A DNA stretch of 64,000 nucleotides from Prosapia bicincta (GCA_036971475.1 JBAIZL010000376.1:901501-965500); one strand, 5' to 3'. Counted from the stretch's first letter, positions 47,101 through 56,480 are shown. Translations and numbers: made by a program. Notes: generated from the letters alone by a model not told the origin.

Positions 47101-47874
47101 ATCAATGGGAGCCAAGTAATCCACGTCCAGTGATTCTAGATCTTGTGAAAATTGTTCCCAGTTGGCTTTTTTCAGGATCCAACGGGGATGTCGAACACAA
47201 CAGGGTGAGGAGTCACACAAAGAGATCTCAATAGGAATGTGGTCGCTACTGTAAAGATCAGGCAATGCTGACCATTTTAGCCTTGTAGCCAAGACAGGAC
47301 TGCATAATGACAAGTCTACAGCTGTCCATCCACCTGTTGACGCTGCTAAATGTGTCTGAAAACCGTCATTTAGCAGGTATAAATCCAGTTCCGATCTGAT
47401 GCTTTCGATCAGATTACCTCGCGGGTTGCATTCTGGGGAACCCCATGAAACATGGTGGGCATTGAAATCGCCCACTAATAAAAACGGAGGCGGCAACTGA
47501 TTTATAAGGTCTACAAGATCTCTCTGTAGCAAGTTGTCACTTGGTGGGAGGTAGAGACAACAGAGAGTGAGTTTGTATGGAACAGCTGTTTGAATTGCTA
47601 CTGCTTGTAAGGGAGTTATTAAGTTCAGAGAAACGGCGTCGACACAGTCACGGGCTAGAATGGCTACGCCACCTCTAGCTCGATTTTCTGTAACGAAGTC
47701 CGATCTGTAAACTGAATACTCCCTTAGATGGAAATTGTGCGATTCATGAAGATGTGTCTCCTGAATACAAATGTACATAGGGGACACATCCCTTACAATT
47801 AATTTGAGATCCTCAATGTGACTTCTAACACCGTTAATGTTCCACTGAATCACGGTTTGTTTAGGTGTGGACAT
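44179..47874 (-). CDS. LINE-A ORF2: endonuclease, reverse transcriptase, RNase H
   Basis: 1231 residues, uninterrupted. It nicks target DNA and reverse transcribes the element RNA at the nick in the nucleus. The AP-like endonuclease spans residues 1-225: N12 ('WNINGV'), E39 ('CIQETH'), D136/N138 ('GDFNAHH'), D211/H212 ('SSDHIPI'). The RT covers about 480-780: motif A D583 ('FFDLEKAYD'), 'GVPQGGVLS' about 639-647, active site 'FVDD' at 671-674. RNase H covers about 963-1085: D970, E1003, D1026, H1069, D1079. A C-terminal CCHC is at 1172-1188. The ATG at 47874 follows the ORF1 stop by 6 nt in the same frame, so it is probably translated by reinitiation or read-through. Confidence 0.96.
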   Translation of the reverse strand: MSTPKQTVIQWNINGVRSHIEDLKLIVRDVSPMYICIQETHLHESHNFHLREYSVYRSDFVTENRARGGVAILARDCVDAVSLNLITPLQAVAIQTAVPYKLTLCCLYLPPSDNLLQRDLVDLINQLPPPFLLVGDFNAHHVSWGSPECNPRGNLIESIRSELDLYLLNDGFQTHLAASTGGWTAVDLSLCSPVLATRLKWSALPDLYSSDHIPIEISLCDSSPCCVRHPRWILKKANWEQFSQDLESLDVDYLAPIDDIVNSFTKTVLNAAGKAIPKTSSKPRRPPVPWWNDECTVILRQRRKALNQFKRHPTSENLEKYKIFRAKARRIFRQSKRESWSQYIGTITRTTAPSTVWKKLRSVCGISVPMPLISLRHPDGVMTTDCEEIANVLALSFSKHSSSSAYKDAFQVYKRKQEALPFTVGVSGDSCLNNHFSIDELESALSSTKDSAPGPDDIVYSMIKNLPPSAKLVLLRIYNRIFEEHGFPDAWLEATIIPLLKQGKDKTNPSSYRPISLTSCLCKLLEKMVNRRLVWYLETNKLLSNVQCGSRQGRSSVDQLVLLESAIQNAFILRQTLVAVFFDLEKAYDMAWRRGILNIFKSWGIQGNILAFIKNYLNNRTFRVRLGGIYSDRCEVENGVPQGGVLSVTLFAVAINSVTSNVQSPVHCSLFVDDFCIYVAARSMATAERSLQLVINKLQEWTKSTGFKFSASKTQCIAFSRRRQHQEPILYLDGTRLQTADNVRFLGLLLDKRLSWNPHVRDLRTRCSKILDMLRVLSGTNWGADRTCMLRFYRAVVRSRIDYGCIAYSSARPTVLKLLDSIHHAGLRLSTGAFRSSPISSLLVEAGEPSLSMRRQMLHISYYTGLRSKPKHPAFIAVFDNHLEDRYNVRQRSTAPFGIRTLRIFRNLNLEHPPVFERTSCYIPPWTIQKPKCDFSLSMYLKHNTPDVIYRQEFLQIQQSHQHTVTIFTDGSKLDNGIGCAFYMEGQTFTYGLPSACSVFTAELYAIFQALRSIPSAKSKYLVCCDSKSAHQAIQEMYTKNPLVGDILCSIHRLQLRGVEVSFLWVPGHCGIFGNTKADEGAKLATGMLPSTQRVMASDFVCKVKSTLFSVWNEEWQNVNRNKLRDIKNTVRPWRTSVRSNRREEVVVTRLRIGHSLLTHGWLMRHEDPPLCPFCRNNITIKHILLDCDKLENLYIRYGLRGRLKVVLRDDVTAIDRVIAFLRHLNLFNNI

Positions 47875-47883
47875 TGTATTTTA
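47872..47883 (-). promoter_or_regulatory. LINE-A ORF1 stop / ORF2 start junction
   Basis: Minus strand: TAA-AAT-ACA-ATG. Stop and start are in the same frame and 6 nt apart. The same arrangement is found in copy 1 (TAA AAT ACG ATG, about 2124-2135) and in the diverged copy 10 (TAA ACA ACA ATG, about 58337-58348). Confidence 0.8.
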
Positions 47884-49218
47884 GTGAAATGGATTCACCT
47901 GGCTCTCACTGCCGTCATTGACAATTTGTTGGCCTGGAATGTTGGACGTTCCAGGCAAAGAGTCATCAGAATCCATCACCACTATTGTAGTGGTGGAATC
48001 TGAGGAATTTTTTGACTCAGAAGGGGAGTTAGAAATGGTCCTCTTTTGAGTCGCTTTTAATTTTGCACCCACTTTCACAGGAGCAGTTTTGTTGTTATTG
48101 TTATTTTTATTATTATTATTATTATTAGTTGGAATAGGTTTCACACTTGTCTCTAATAGTGTCTTGCTTCTTCTAACTCTACCAGAGGTATCTGGCAATG
48201 GAGATTTCTTCGCACATTCAGCATTATTATTTAAGTTGGAAACAGAATTTTTCGTCACCAAAGCTAATAGCTGGCTAACTTGCTCCGTGAGAACTTCAAT
48301 TTTCTTGTTTAGCTCAACGCAGTTGGAACACGACTTCTCAGTGGTGATAGCTGAGGCATAAGATTTCGTTTCAAGTCTAGGTTGAGTTGACTTGAACTTC
48401 TTTTTCGCTTCGTGGAAAGATGTTTTGTCCTTTGCCATTATGCTGAGGATCGCTTTCTCCTCCTTGAACTTTGGACAGTTAAAGGAGCGAGCAGGGTGAT
48501 CACCAGCACAGTTTGGGCATTTCGGAGCACTTGTGCAAACCTTATCAGTATGGCCTTCAGATGCACACTGTCCGCATACCTCTGGCTTGGAGCAAGAAGA
48601 ACTTACGTGTCCAAAACGTTGGCATTTAAAGCACCGGCGTGGATTGGGAACGTAGGGCCTAACAGAAAGTCGTTGATAGCCAGCATATAAATATTCCGGG
48701 ATAGATGGTTTCCCGAATGTCAGGATAATTGATGTTGTTGGAACTCTCTGACCGTTTTCCATCCTCATAATTCGTACGACATCTGTTACACCTTCTGATA
48801 CCAGTTCTGATTTGATTTCGTCCTCACGGACATACAACAGATCCCTGCATGATATTACTCCCTTTGATGAGTTCAAGGTTTTGTGGGGAGCCACCGAAAC
48901 CTTGACCTGATCAAAGAAGGAGGTCATTTTTAATAATAGCTGTGACTGCTTTGAATTGCTTGTTTCCAACAGCAGTGTTCCGTTCCGTAACTTCCTTATG
49001 GAAGAGACGGGTCCTGCTGCACATCCAGTTATAGCCTTTTGTATTACAAAAGGCGATACCTTTGCCAGATCTTTTCCAGTTTCTGTGCAAGACACAATTA
49101 GGAACTTTGGTGGTTCTAAATTCATTTCTTTACCTCTATTTACTTCTCTAGGCATTTTCGGAGAAACCTCACGACGCCTCTTTACATTAAACTGGTTGGA
49201 CATTTGTTGGTTTTCCAT
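47881..49218 (-). CDS. LINE-A ORF1: gag-like RNA-binding protein with three zinc knuckles
   Basis: 445 residues, uninterrupted. Expected to bind element RNA and form the ribonucleoprotein. A basic N-terminus ('VKRRREVSPK') precedes an RRM-like region at about 38-180. Zinc knuckles lie at 196-248: 'CFKCQRFGHVSSSC' (CX2CX4HX4C), 'CGQCASEGHTDKVC' and 'CPNCAGDHPARSFNC'. A short coiled-coil-like heptad stretch follows near 297-320 ('LNKKIEVLTEQVSQLLALV'). Near the C-terminus there is an Asn-rich run encoded by an (AAT)n tract at about 48085-48130, longer than in copy 1. The start is supported by conservation of 'MENQQMSNQF' in copy 1. Confidence 0.95.
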   Translation of the reverse strand: MENQQMSNQFNVKRRREVSPKMPREVNRGKEMNLEPPKFLIVSCTETGKDLAKVSPFVIQKAITGCAAGPVSSIRKLRNGTLLLETSNSKQSQLLLKMTSFFDQVKVSVAPHKTLNSSKGVISCRDLLYVREDEIKSELVSEGVTDVVRIMRMENGQRVPTTSIILTFGKPSIPEYLYAGYQRLSVRPYVPNPRRCFKCQRFGHVSSSCSKPEVCGQCASEGHTDKVCTSAPKCPNCAGDHPARSFNCPKFKEEKAILSIMAKDKTSFHEAKKKFKSTQPRLETKSYASAITTEKSCSNCVELNKKIEVLTEQVSQLLALVTKNSVSNLNNNAECAKKSPLPDTSGRVRRSKTLLETSVKPIPTNNNNNNKNNNNNKTAPVKVGAKLKATQKRTISNSPSESKNSSDSTTTIVVMDSDDSLPGTSNIPGQQIVNDGSESQVNPFH

Positions 49219-49722
49219 AATTTGTTATTAAGCTAACCATCGTGTCAGGCGTTACGGGCGAGACTATGAGAACGGGTACACCCATGGATCACTTTCGATC
49301 ATTTCCAACCCCCGGAACTCTGGGGCCCATAGTTTCCTCCTTAGCTCGACTGGATGGGCATCAGTCGAGAACTCGTAATACTGTGCACAGGCTCCGACAC
49401 CTGTGCACCGCGGACACTCCCTGACCAAGGACCGAAGTGGCTAGCGGACCAGCAACCGCGCATACGTCTTCGGCAGAGCAAGCTCACAGCAGCGTCCCAG
49501 ACCAGAGTTTGTCACGCTCTGGACTTTTCAGCACTCCCAACGCGCAACGGTTCTGACCAGTCAAAATTCCCTAAGAGAAGATGTAAGTTTTGAAATGTGT
49601 ATATATTGTGTTGGTGTGTGTATGTGTGTGTGTATGCTTTGTGAGTGGTGTAGTGTTAGGCTAGGGTACCGCGAGGGACACCAAATCCCTCGTAGGTGCG
49701 GCTAGTCCGCACCCCCCTGCGG
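49219..49722 (-). promoter_or_regulatory. LINE-A 5' UTR and 5' terminal structured segment
   Basis: About 500 nt upstream of ORF1, expected to hold an internal promoter as in other LINEs. The first about 64 nt (49722-49659) are GC-rich and foldable: hairpins GGTGCGG-ACTAG-CCGCACC and GAGGGA-N7-TCCCTC, flanked by CCGC...GCGG and GGGT...ACCC pairings that could form a pseudoknot. The segment is conserved in copy 1, and its 'GGACTAGCCGC' and 'CGCGGTACCCTAGCC' blocks persist in copy 10. Confidence 0.65.
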
Positions 49723-50229
49723 TCATTTCTTTAAAAAAATGCACCCTTTACACATACAATATAACCTTACTGACAATATCACAACACCTGAAATCAATAG
49801 AGAAAACATCTGAAAGGATTCATTTCTTTAAAAAAAATGCACCCTTTACACATACAATATAACCTTACTGACAATATCACAACACCTGAAATCAATAGAG
49901 AAAACATCTGAAAGGATTCATTTCTTTAAAAAAAATGCACCCTTTACACATACAATATAACCTTACTGACAATATCACAACACCTGAAATCAATAGAGAA
50001 AACATCTGAAAGGATTCATTTCTTTAAAAAAAAATGCACCCTTTACACATACAATATAACCTTACTGACAATATCACAACACCTGAAATCAATAGAGAAA
50101 ACATCTGAAAGGATTCATTTCTTTAAAAAAATGCACCCTTTACACATACAATATAACCTTACTGACAATATCACAACACCTGAAATCAATAGAGAACACA
50201 TGTGAAAGGACTCATTTCTTTAAAAAAAT
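49723..50229. repeat. 97-bp satellite array, right part, with LINE-A target duplication
   Basis: Target duplication at 49723-49738, then units starting at about 49741, 49839, 49937, 50036 and 50133. Units are nearly identical to those left of the insertion and differ mainly in A-run length (97-99 bp). The last unit shows several mismatches, as expected at an array edge. Confidence 0.96.
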
Positions 50230-50539
50230 GAATGGACTACCTCAGTTCTTTGGTAATAAATCGTTGAAGTATAAAAACTAACAAAGGAAATAAATAAGTA
50301 ATGATAAATTTGTTTCAAACCATTAACACGGTCTAGACCAAAAAAGACAAAGACACCCTAGCGTTTTCAGCGATACGGTATTCAAGGAAGGTAATGCGGT
50401 CAACACTAAATTTCAACCTTCCAACATTACCGCAGGTGTGACTTAGGTTCTCTTTTTCCAGGCTGAGTGGACCCGAGGTCGGAAATTCACAATCACTTTT
50501 CACTAGAAACTAGGGAAGGTAAATCCTTAGATAAATTTA
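50230..50539. other. spacer, possible repeat
   Basis: Contains an imperfect inverted pair around 50388-50440 ('GGAAGGTAATGCGGT' against 'TTCCAACATTACCGC'). No gene recognised. Confidence 0.4.
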
Positions 50540-51110
50540 AGAAATGTCTATCTGTTCATTAAACCTTACCTTTTTTCTCTACCTTCTAACCTCTTTCAGG
50601 TACAACCTGCACATTGATGGTATGATCCTTTTCTATATTTAGGAAGGAGATGATTTAATTGTCTTTCGTTATTACTATCTTATTCTCTCTAATCTTCTTA
50701 CAAGAGGGTGCACCTGGCAGATGTCTTCCTATACTACCAACAAGGAGTAGGTCTACTTTAGGAAAACATCTTGCTCATTGATGGTGTGATCCTTTCCTAT
50801 ATTTAGGAAGGAGAAGAATAATGTCCTTTCCTTATTACTATCTTATTCTCTCTAATCTTTTTACAAGTAGGTGTACCTGACAGACGTCATCGTATAATCT
50901 CGAAAAATAACTCGTCTACTTTTGGAATACATCCTGCACATTCGGCATGATCCTTTCCTATATTACAGATCAGGAAAATATACGTCCTTTCCTCATATTG
51001 CCTAATTCCTTCTACCATTCTCTAACCTACTTATAAGGCGGTGTAACGTGTACCTTTCTACAATCTCGGTAGGGAATATGACTACTTTAGGAAAATGTAG
51101 GCAGAATCCT
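50540..51110. repeat. about 164-bp degenerate tandem repeat, three units
   Basis: 'CATT.G..GTGATCCTTTCCTATATT' recurs at 50612, 50776 and 50939 (spacing 164 and 163), with 'CTTATTCTCTCTAATC' and 'AGGTGTACCTG.CAGA' in register. Similar phrases occur near 11100-11190. Confidence 0.85.
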
Positions 51111-52355
51111 GTTCTGTCTTCCTGAAACTAAAAATGTGGCATTGCTTTATTGACTTAAATCCACAATTTATCACAAGAAATAAAAAGTGATGTAGTTATT
51201 TCCTAATTTTGTTTATACTAACTTCAACTTTTCAAATACGCAACAATAAAAATAAAATACGTCAAGTTAAATTTGAATTATACAATGGGTAATTATATGT
51301 AAATATAAAATTTTAATTTTGTATTCATTCATTATATATTTTAAAAATCAGAATGTTAAAACTGCGAGCAACTTTAATTCCGTTGAAGTATTTCATTTTA
51401 GCAAGTAACAACCGACAGGAACGAAAAATATTAACAAAGAGATGAATAGGAAGAGGGACAAAGAGATTTATAAAATGTGTAGCCTTACAGAAATGCTTAT
51501 TTTAATAATTACAGTCTGCAACATAGTCGGAGCTAAGAGCTTTTGTTTTGTTGTAAGATGTTTAGATGGCAAATATTAATTCACAGATCCTTTTAAATTA
51601 AAGCACTAAATTCTCTTTTAATGTTTAAACTAGTGTAACGTTTATACTTCTAGGTTTTAATAGTTGCCACTGTGTAGATTATATTGTTTAATTAGGCGAA
51701 AATAAGTTGTCTTAAACAATTACCATCAATTATTTATTATATTTAAAATCCTATTGTTGTTAAATAAAAGTATGGACAACAATGGGGAAGAAGAAATACC
51801 GATAACAATAAGGTTATCTACAACATAAAACGTCCAAGTCTAGACTATAGAAAAGCATATCGGAAATAACGATGTATAGTCATATACTTAAGCGGACCGA
51901 TTCTTAAACAAGGAATACCTGGTTCTAGGATTGATGGTAAAAACATATGTATACAATAAGTGTAGTACGAACAGAAAAAACGGTCCCTTGGAATATGAGA
52001 AAATTATGACATTTTACAGGGTCATTTACCAAGAGTTATTTCTCTTGCTATAGAATTAAAACAGTTTTCCTCTTCTGCCAATATTTTGTTTAAGCTCGTT
52101 ATTCGAGCAATTTATATTTGTCTTTTAAGTCATCAAACATAATAATCGTACATTGTAACATAAAATACTAGACTATAAGAGCACTTATTTTTGTTTTAAA
52201 TGAGGTAGGTCTTCCGGAACGTGTTTCCATTATCTACTCAAAATTGTAATTCATTTAGAGAAAAAGTAAGTGCTACTATATGCAATTGTTTACATATGAA
52301 TATAATAGTTTTGTTTAACTGTAAACTATTAGTTAGGTTAAAAATAATCAAAAAT
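51111..52355. other. AT-rich region without recognised genes
   Basis: No coding or RNA feature that I can support. Confidence 0.5.
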
Positions 52356-53422
52356 TGGACAGAGCTTAATTTTTTTGTTTTTTCCAGGCGAAATACCTAT
52401 TAAGGTTATCATCGCCTAACTAAAGTTTTATTTTAAATAAGTGTTACAAAATAAAACTAACCAAACTAAACAAAATAAAATAAATGTTTAATACTAATTG
52501 TACCTAAAACTAGAAACTAAAATTATACATAACTTAAAAATTATTAAATAGATTGAGGTGGCGTAAGAAAGCGATGACACGGTCGATAGCCGTGACATCG
52601 TCTCTTAAAACCACTTTTAAACTACCTCGAAGATCGTAACGTATATACAAATTTGTCAACTCATTACAATCAAGCAGGATATGCTTGATTGTAATATTAT
52701 TTCTACAAAACGGACATAGTGGTGGATCCTCATGTCGCATCAACCATCCATGCGTTAACAAAGAGTGGCCGATGCGAAGTCGAGTAACCACCACTTCCTC
52801 CCTACGATTCGAACGAACAGATGTCCTCCATGGTCGGACGGTATTTTTGATGTCCATCAGTTTGTTTCTATTTACATTGTGCCATTCTTCGTTCCAAACA
52901 GAGAATAGTGTAGATTTAACTTTGCATACAAAATCTGATGCCATCACACGTTGTGTCGATGGTACCATACTTGTAGCTAATTTTGCATCTTCATCTGCTT
53001 TAGTGTTCCCAAATATTCCGCAGTGACCTGGCAGCCAGAGAAATGACACCCCGTAATTGGAGCCTGTGTATTGAGCACAAGATGTCTCCAACTAATGGGT
53101 TCTTAGTGTACATTTCCTGAATTGCCTGAAGAGCACTTTTGGAATCGGAACATACAAGATATTGCAGACGGAATTGATCTTAAAGCTTGGAAAATTGCAT
53201 AAAGTTCTGCAGTAAAAACACTACAGGCTGAGGGTAATCCATAAGTGAAGGTTTGTCCTTCCATATAAAATGCACAACCTATCCCATTGTCCAGTTTTGA
53301 ACCGTCTGTGAATATAGTCACAGTATGTTGGTGAGTTGGATCTGCAAAAACTCCTGACGATAAATAACGTCAGGAGTATTGTGTTTTAGGTACATGGACA
53401 ATGAGTGGACAGAGCTTAATTT
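52356..53422 (-). mobile_element. LINE-A copy 8, 5'-truncated, with 17-bp target duplication
   Basis: TGGACAGAGCTTAATTT occurs at 52356-52372 and again at 53406-53422, exactly bracketing LINE-A sequence (52373-53405). The element has the T-run, terminal hairpin (52384-52415), 3' UTR, C-terminus and RNase H, and is truncated after 'SLSMYLKHNT'. The perfect duplication shows endonuclease-primed insertion and young age. Confidence 0.93.
52534..53321 (-). pseudogene. LINE-A copy 8 RNase H and C-terminus
   Basis: Frame 53321-53103 has 'FTDGSKLDNGIGCAF' and 'AELYAIFQAL'. A deletion near 53150 disturbs the 'CCDSKSA' segment, and a 12-bp loss near 53050 removes part of the following helix. Frame 53091-52534 has 'FLWLPGHCGIFGNTKADE' through the CPFC...C knuckle and 'HLNLFNNF'. 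Confidence 0.85.
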
Positions 53423-53557
53423 CCTTCAGGCGAACTTATTACAGGTACTAGTTAGATAATTAGTAGATAACCGTTTATTACGTGGTTGGTTCTACTAAAA
53501 AAAACACACATTTTATTGGACAATACCTGGTTCTGATTTAAAGAAGATAACCGTAAG

Positions 53558-53562
<5 letters not shown>

Positions 53563-53648
<86 letters not shown>

Positions 53649-53650
53649 CT
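53563..53650. repeat. (TA)n(TG)n microsatellite
   Basis: TA to 53616, TG to about 53638, then TA again. Confidence 0.95.
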
Positions 53651-53736
53651 CGCAATATGTAATTTTTTGTATTAATAAAGAACTAAGTCAAAATACAAAT
53701 ACAAGAATTATAATTGAATTTACAATTCAAAGCTAT

Positions 53737-53770
53737 TCGTTGGCTACAGTACCAACATCACCAGCAATAT
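53737..53770 (-). repeat. Penelope/hammerhead-like motif
   Basis: Minus strand: 'CTGGTGATGTTGG', short loop, 'GCCAACGAATAGC'. Same layout as the motif at 14296-14340. A weak match only. Confidence 0.25.
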
Positions 53771-54198
53771 TAAACAATTAAAATTTTAATTGATTAAATT
53801 AATAAGAATTGGATTAATTATTCAAAAATTGAAATTTAAGTTTAAATTAGTAAATACTGCGTTTTTTAAAAAAAGTTGCATACTGTGCTATGCAGAGATA
53901 AATACTTCATTATAAAATTAAAAAATAAAGCATTTTCTACCTAACTTGCAAACAAAAAACAGTTTATTTATTTAAACAAATTTCTTACACACTCCTAAAA
54001 CAACGATGTCCATTTCGTCGTCAAGATGCCTCTCAAAACAAATGGGTTAAATCCCCAGCAAGTTAGGTTTTTTGAAAATATAAGTCCAGTGACTGGTTCA
54101 CTGGCAGATTTTGACGAGCATTGCACAGCGTTCATAGCTACGGCTAGGAGCGGCTCGTTTCAAAATTCTCACTCTGCAGCGGACGCAAGTGGTGGCAC

Positions 54199-54262
54199 TT
54201 TGTACCCTTGCAATTTATTGCATTCAGGCAAGGTTTATCGCTGTAAGTAATATATGAGGCAG
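54199..54262. repeat. 64-bp inverted repeat, left arm
   Basis: Reverse complement of 55664-55727 with a single mismatch. The arms bracket LINE-A copy 9. The left arm ends a 74-codon open frame (54026-54250) that I cannot identify. Confidence 0.9.
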
Positions 54263-54298
54263 CTGTATCAGTAAACTCTCAAACATGTTTGTAATATA

Positions 54299-54490
54299 TC
54301 TTATTAAACAATAATAAATAAACTACCTCCAACAATACTAATAGTACCTAATAAATTACCTCCACTAATAAATAACTAGCTCGTTAGATAACTAAAAATT
54401 GGAAAATACTTAATTGTATATAGATGCATTATTCATGGATATTATACGCACTACAAGGATGCTCAAGTCTGACTAACAAAATTTACAAAA
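54299..54490. repeat. dispersed repeat R3, copy a
   Basis: Similar in the same orientation to 56356-56480: 'AACAATAATAAATAAACTA', then 'TATACGCACTACAAGGAT', 'CTGACTAA.AAAATTACAAA'. Copy a carries an extra roughly 60 bp. Family unknown. Confidence 0.7.
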
Positions 54491-54507
54491 CTCCTGACGC
54501 AAAATGA

Positions 54508-55418
54508 TTTTTTTTTTTTTTTTTTTTTTTTAACCAGGCGAAAAACCTATCAAGGTTATCATCGCCTAACTACAGTTATTTTAAATAATAAGATTTTAAA
54601 ATAAATATTACCTGAAACTAATCAAAATAAAACAAAATAAATGTTTAAAACTAATTGTGATTATAATTATCTAAAATTAAAGAACCTAAAATTATAAAAA
54701 ATTTAAATATTGTTAAATAGATTAAGGTGGCGTAAGAAAGCGAGGACACGGTCGATAGCCGTGACATCGTCTCTTAAAACCACCTTTAAACTACCTCGAA
54801 GATCGTAACGTATATACAAATTTGTCAACTTATTACAATCAAGCAAGATATGCTTGATTGTAATATTATTTCTGCAAAACGGACATAGTGGTGGATCCTC
54901 ATGTCGCATCAACCATCCATGCGTTAACAAAGAGTGGGCGATGCGAAGTCGAGTAACCACCACTTCCTCCCTACGATTCGAACGAACAGATGTCCTCCAT
55001 GGTCGGACGGTATTTTTGATGTCCCTCAGCTTGTTTCTATTTACATTTTGCCATTCTTCATTCCAAACAGAGAATCGTGTAGTTTTAACTTTGCATACAA
55101 AATCTGATGCCATCACACGTTGTGTCGATGGTACCATACTTGTAGCTAATTTTGCACCTTCATCTGCTTCAGTGTTTCCGAATATTCCACAGTGACCAGG
55201 CACCCAGAGAAATGACACCTCGACACCTCGTAATTGGAGCCTGTGTATAGAGCACAAGATGTATCCAACCAAAGGGTTCTTAGTGTGCATTTCCTGAATA
55301 GCCTGGAGAGCACTTTTGGAATCACAACACACAAGATATTTAGATTTTGCAGACGGAATTGATCTTAAAGCTTGGAAAATTGCATAAAGTTCTGCAGTAA
55401 AAACACTACAGGCTGAAT
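54508..55418 (-). mobile_element. LINE-A copy 9, 5'-truncated
   Basis: T-run 54508-54531, conserved terminal hairpin (54535-54568), 3' UTR and ORF2 C-terminus. It is truncated near 55418 inside RNase H ('SACSVFTAELYAI'). No convincing target duplication is visible. Confidence 0.9.
54703..55418 (-). pseudogene. LINE-A copy 9 RNase H and C-terminus
   Basis: A single open frame reads 'SACSVFTAELYAIFQALRSI', 'CCDSKSALQAIQEM', 'WVPGHCGIFGNTEADE', 'RLRIAHSLLTHGWLMRHEDP', the CPFC...H...C knuckle and 'HLNLFNNI'. No frameshifts, but 5' truncation removes the first RNase H Asp and everything upstream. Confidence 0.88.
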
Positions 55419-55663
55419 GAAGTGATTTTACTAGCCTGGCTACAAACAACAGTTTACTTATATTGTTTACTTACTACGTCGAACGTTGTAATATAAGATT
55501 TCAGCGTACACATTTATAATCTTGAATTTTGTAGTCCATTAAGTTCGGTGAAACTTAATTAATCACTTTAACATTAATGTATGACTATCCGAACTTTAAA
55601 TTTTGCAAAATGTTACTGAAACAGAACGTTATCGATCGCTATGAAGTGATCTTCAACAATCTT

Positions 55664-55727
55664 CTGCCTCATATATTACTTACAGCGACAAACCTTGCCT
55701 GAATGCAATAAATTGCAAGGGTACAAA
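55664..55727. repeat. 64-bp inverted repeat, right arm
   Basis: Pairs with 54199-54262 (63 of 64 positions). Possible termini of a larger element or the product of an inverted duplication. Confidence 0.9.
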
Positions 55728-55825
55728 ACAATACTGCTAAATATCAATGCCGTTGAATATTGTCAACATAATTTCTGATTGTTAATATAATCTCCTGCGA
55801 TTGTCAATTCCGTCAGTATTAGCGT

Positions 55826-55925
55826 TAGGACACGTACAGACGGCGAATTCCCAAGAGCCTCCTATGCTGCGACACTAGCGCTCTCTCTCTCACACGTTAA
55901 ATTGAAACCCTTTATGGGACTGACT
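55826..55925. repeat. dispersed repeat R2, copy b
   Basis: See 43137-43240; collinear weak similarity beginning with 'AGGACACGTACA'. Confidence 0.4.
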
Positions 55926-56355
55926 AGTTACTGTACATTTTAATTATGTTTGCTTAAGACAGTATGTTTGCTGGCGGCGAATTCTGATTTTGCAACAATA
56001 TCAATGAACGCCTTTACTTTGAATGTTAATAGGCCGTGACATTTACGAGTATTTATTGTACGCAATTCATTGTAATTTTGTAGATAACAATTTTTACTAC
56101 GTTATCTTAATGAAAAAATATTATACACCCTTCCCATTCAATCTTATAGTTAGATCACACACACCAACACGCCGAATCACAACATGCCGAAAGAGTACAT
56201 AAATTGTTAAATTTATTAATTAAAATGATTAATTAGTCTGATGGAAATGATACACCGAACTAATTGAAATAAATAACGAAGAAAACAAAGTAAGTTAATG
56301 CTTATAGCACGTTTAAAAATTTATTTTCAAAATTCAAGAACATGGCTTAAAATAT
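55926..56355. other. AT-rich spacer
   Basis: Nothing recognised. Confidence 0.45.
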
Positions 56356-56480
56356 ATATCTTAAAAAACAATAATAAATAAACTAGTTAGTTTAATTTTT
56401 ATATAGATGTAATATTCGTGGATTTTATACGCACTACAAGGATACTCACGTCTGACTAAGAAAAATTACAAACTAGTGAG
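56356..56480. repeat. dispersed repeat R3, copy b
   Basis: See 54299-54490. Confidence 0.7.

Larger units (their letters stand above)
43987..49722 (-). mobile_element. full-length LINE-A retrotransposon with intact ORFs
   Basis: 5.7-kb non-LTR element. In its own sense it has: a 5' terminal structured GC-rich segment, a roughly 500-nt 5' UTR, ORF1, ORF2, a roughly 140-nt 3' UTR, a terminal stem-loop and a 41-nt poly(A) (T-run 43987-44027). Endonuclease type, RNase H domain and zinc-knuckle ORF1 place it in the broad I/Jockey group, RNase H favouring the I side; clade needs a tree. Both ORFs are open and all catalytic residues are present. With the long poly(A) and a 16-bp duplication this indicates a recent, possibly still competent insertion. 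Confidence 0.95.

Noticed and set aside
49659..49722. Canonical HDV-like ribozyme at the LINE-A 5' end
   Set aside because: The pairing order is partly compatible, but there is an additional hairpin and almost no joining segment for the catalytic cytosine; kept only as a structured-terminus finding.
43421..50229. Regular repeats resembling a CRISPR array
   Set aside because: Units are 97-bp head-to-tail copies with no unique spacers, in an arthropod-type genome and split by a LINE; it is a satellite.
54026..54250. 74-codon plus frame overlapping the 64-bp inverted repeat
   Set aside because: End of the frame is repeat sequence and no domain is recognised; it shares a short phrase with 14240-14275, which suggests repeat DNA.
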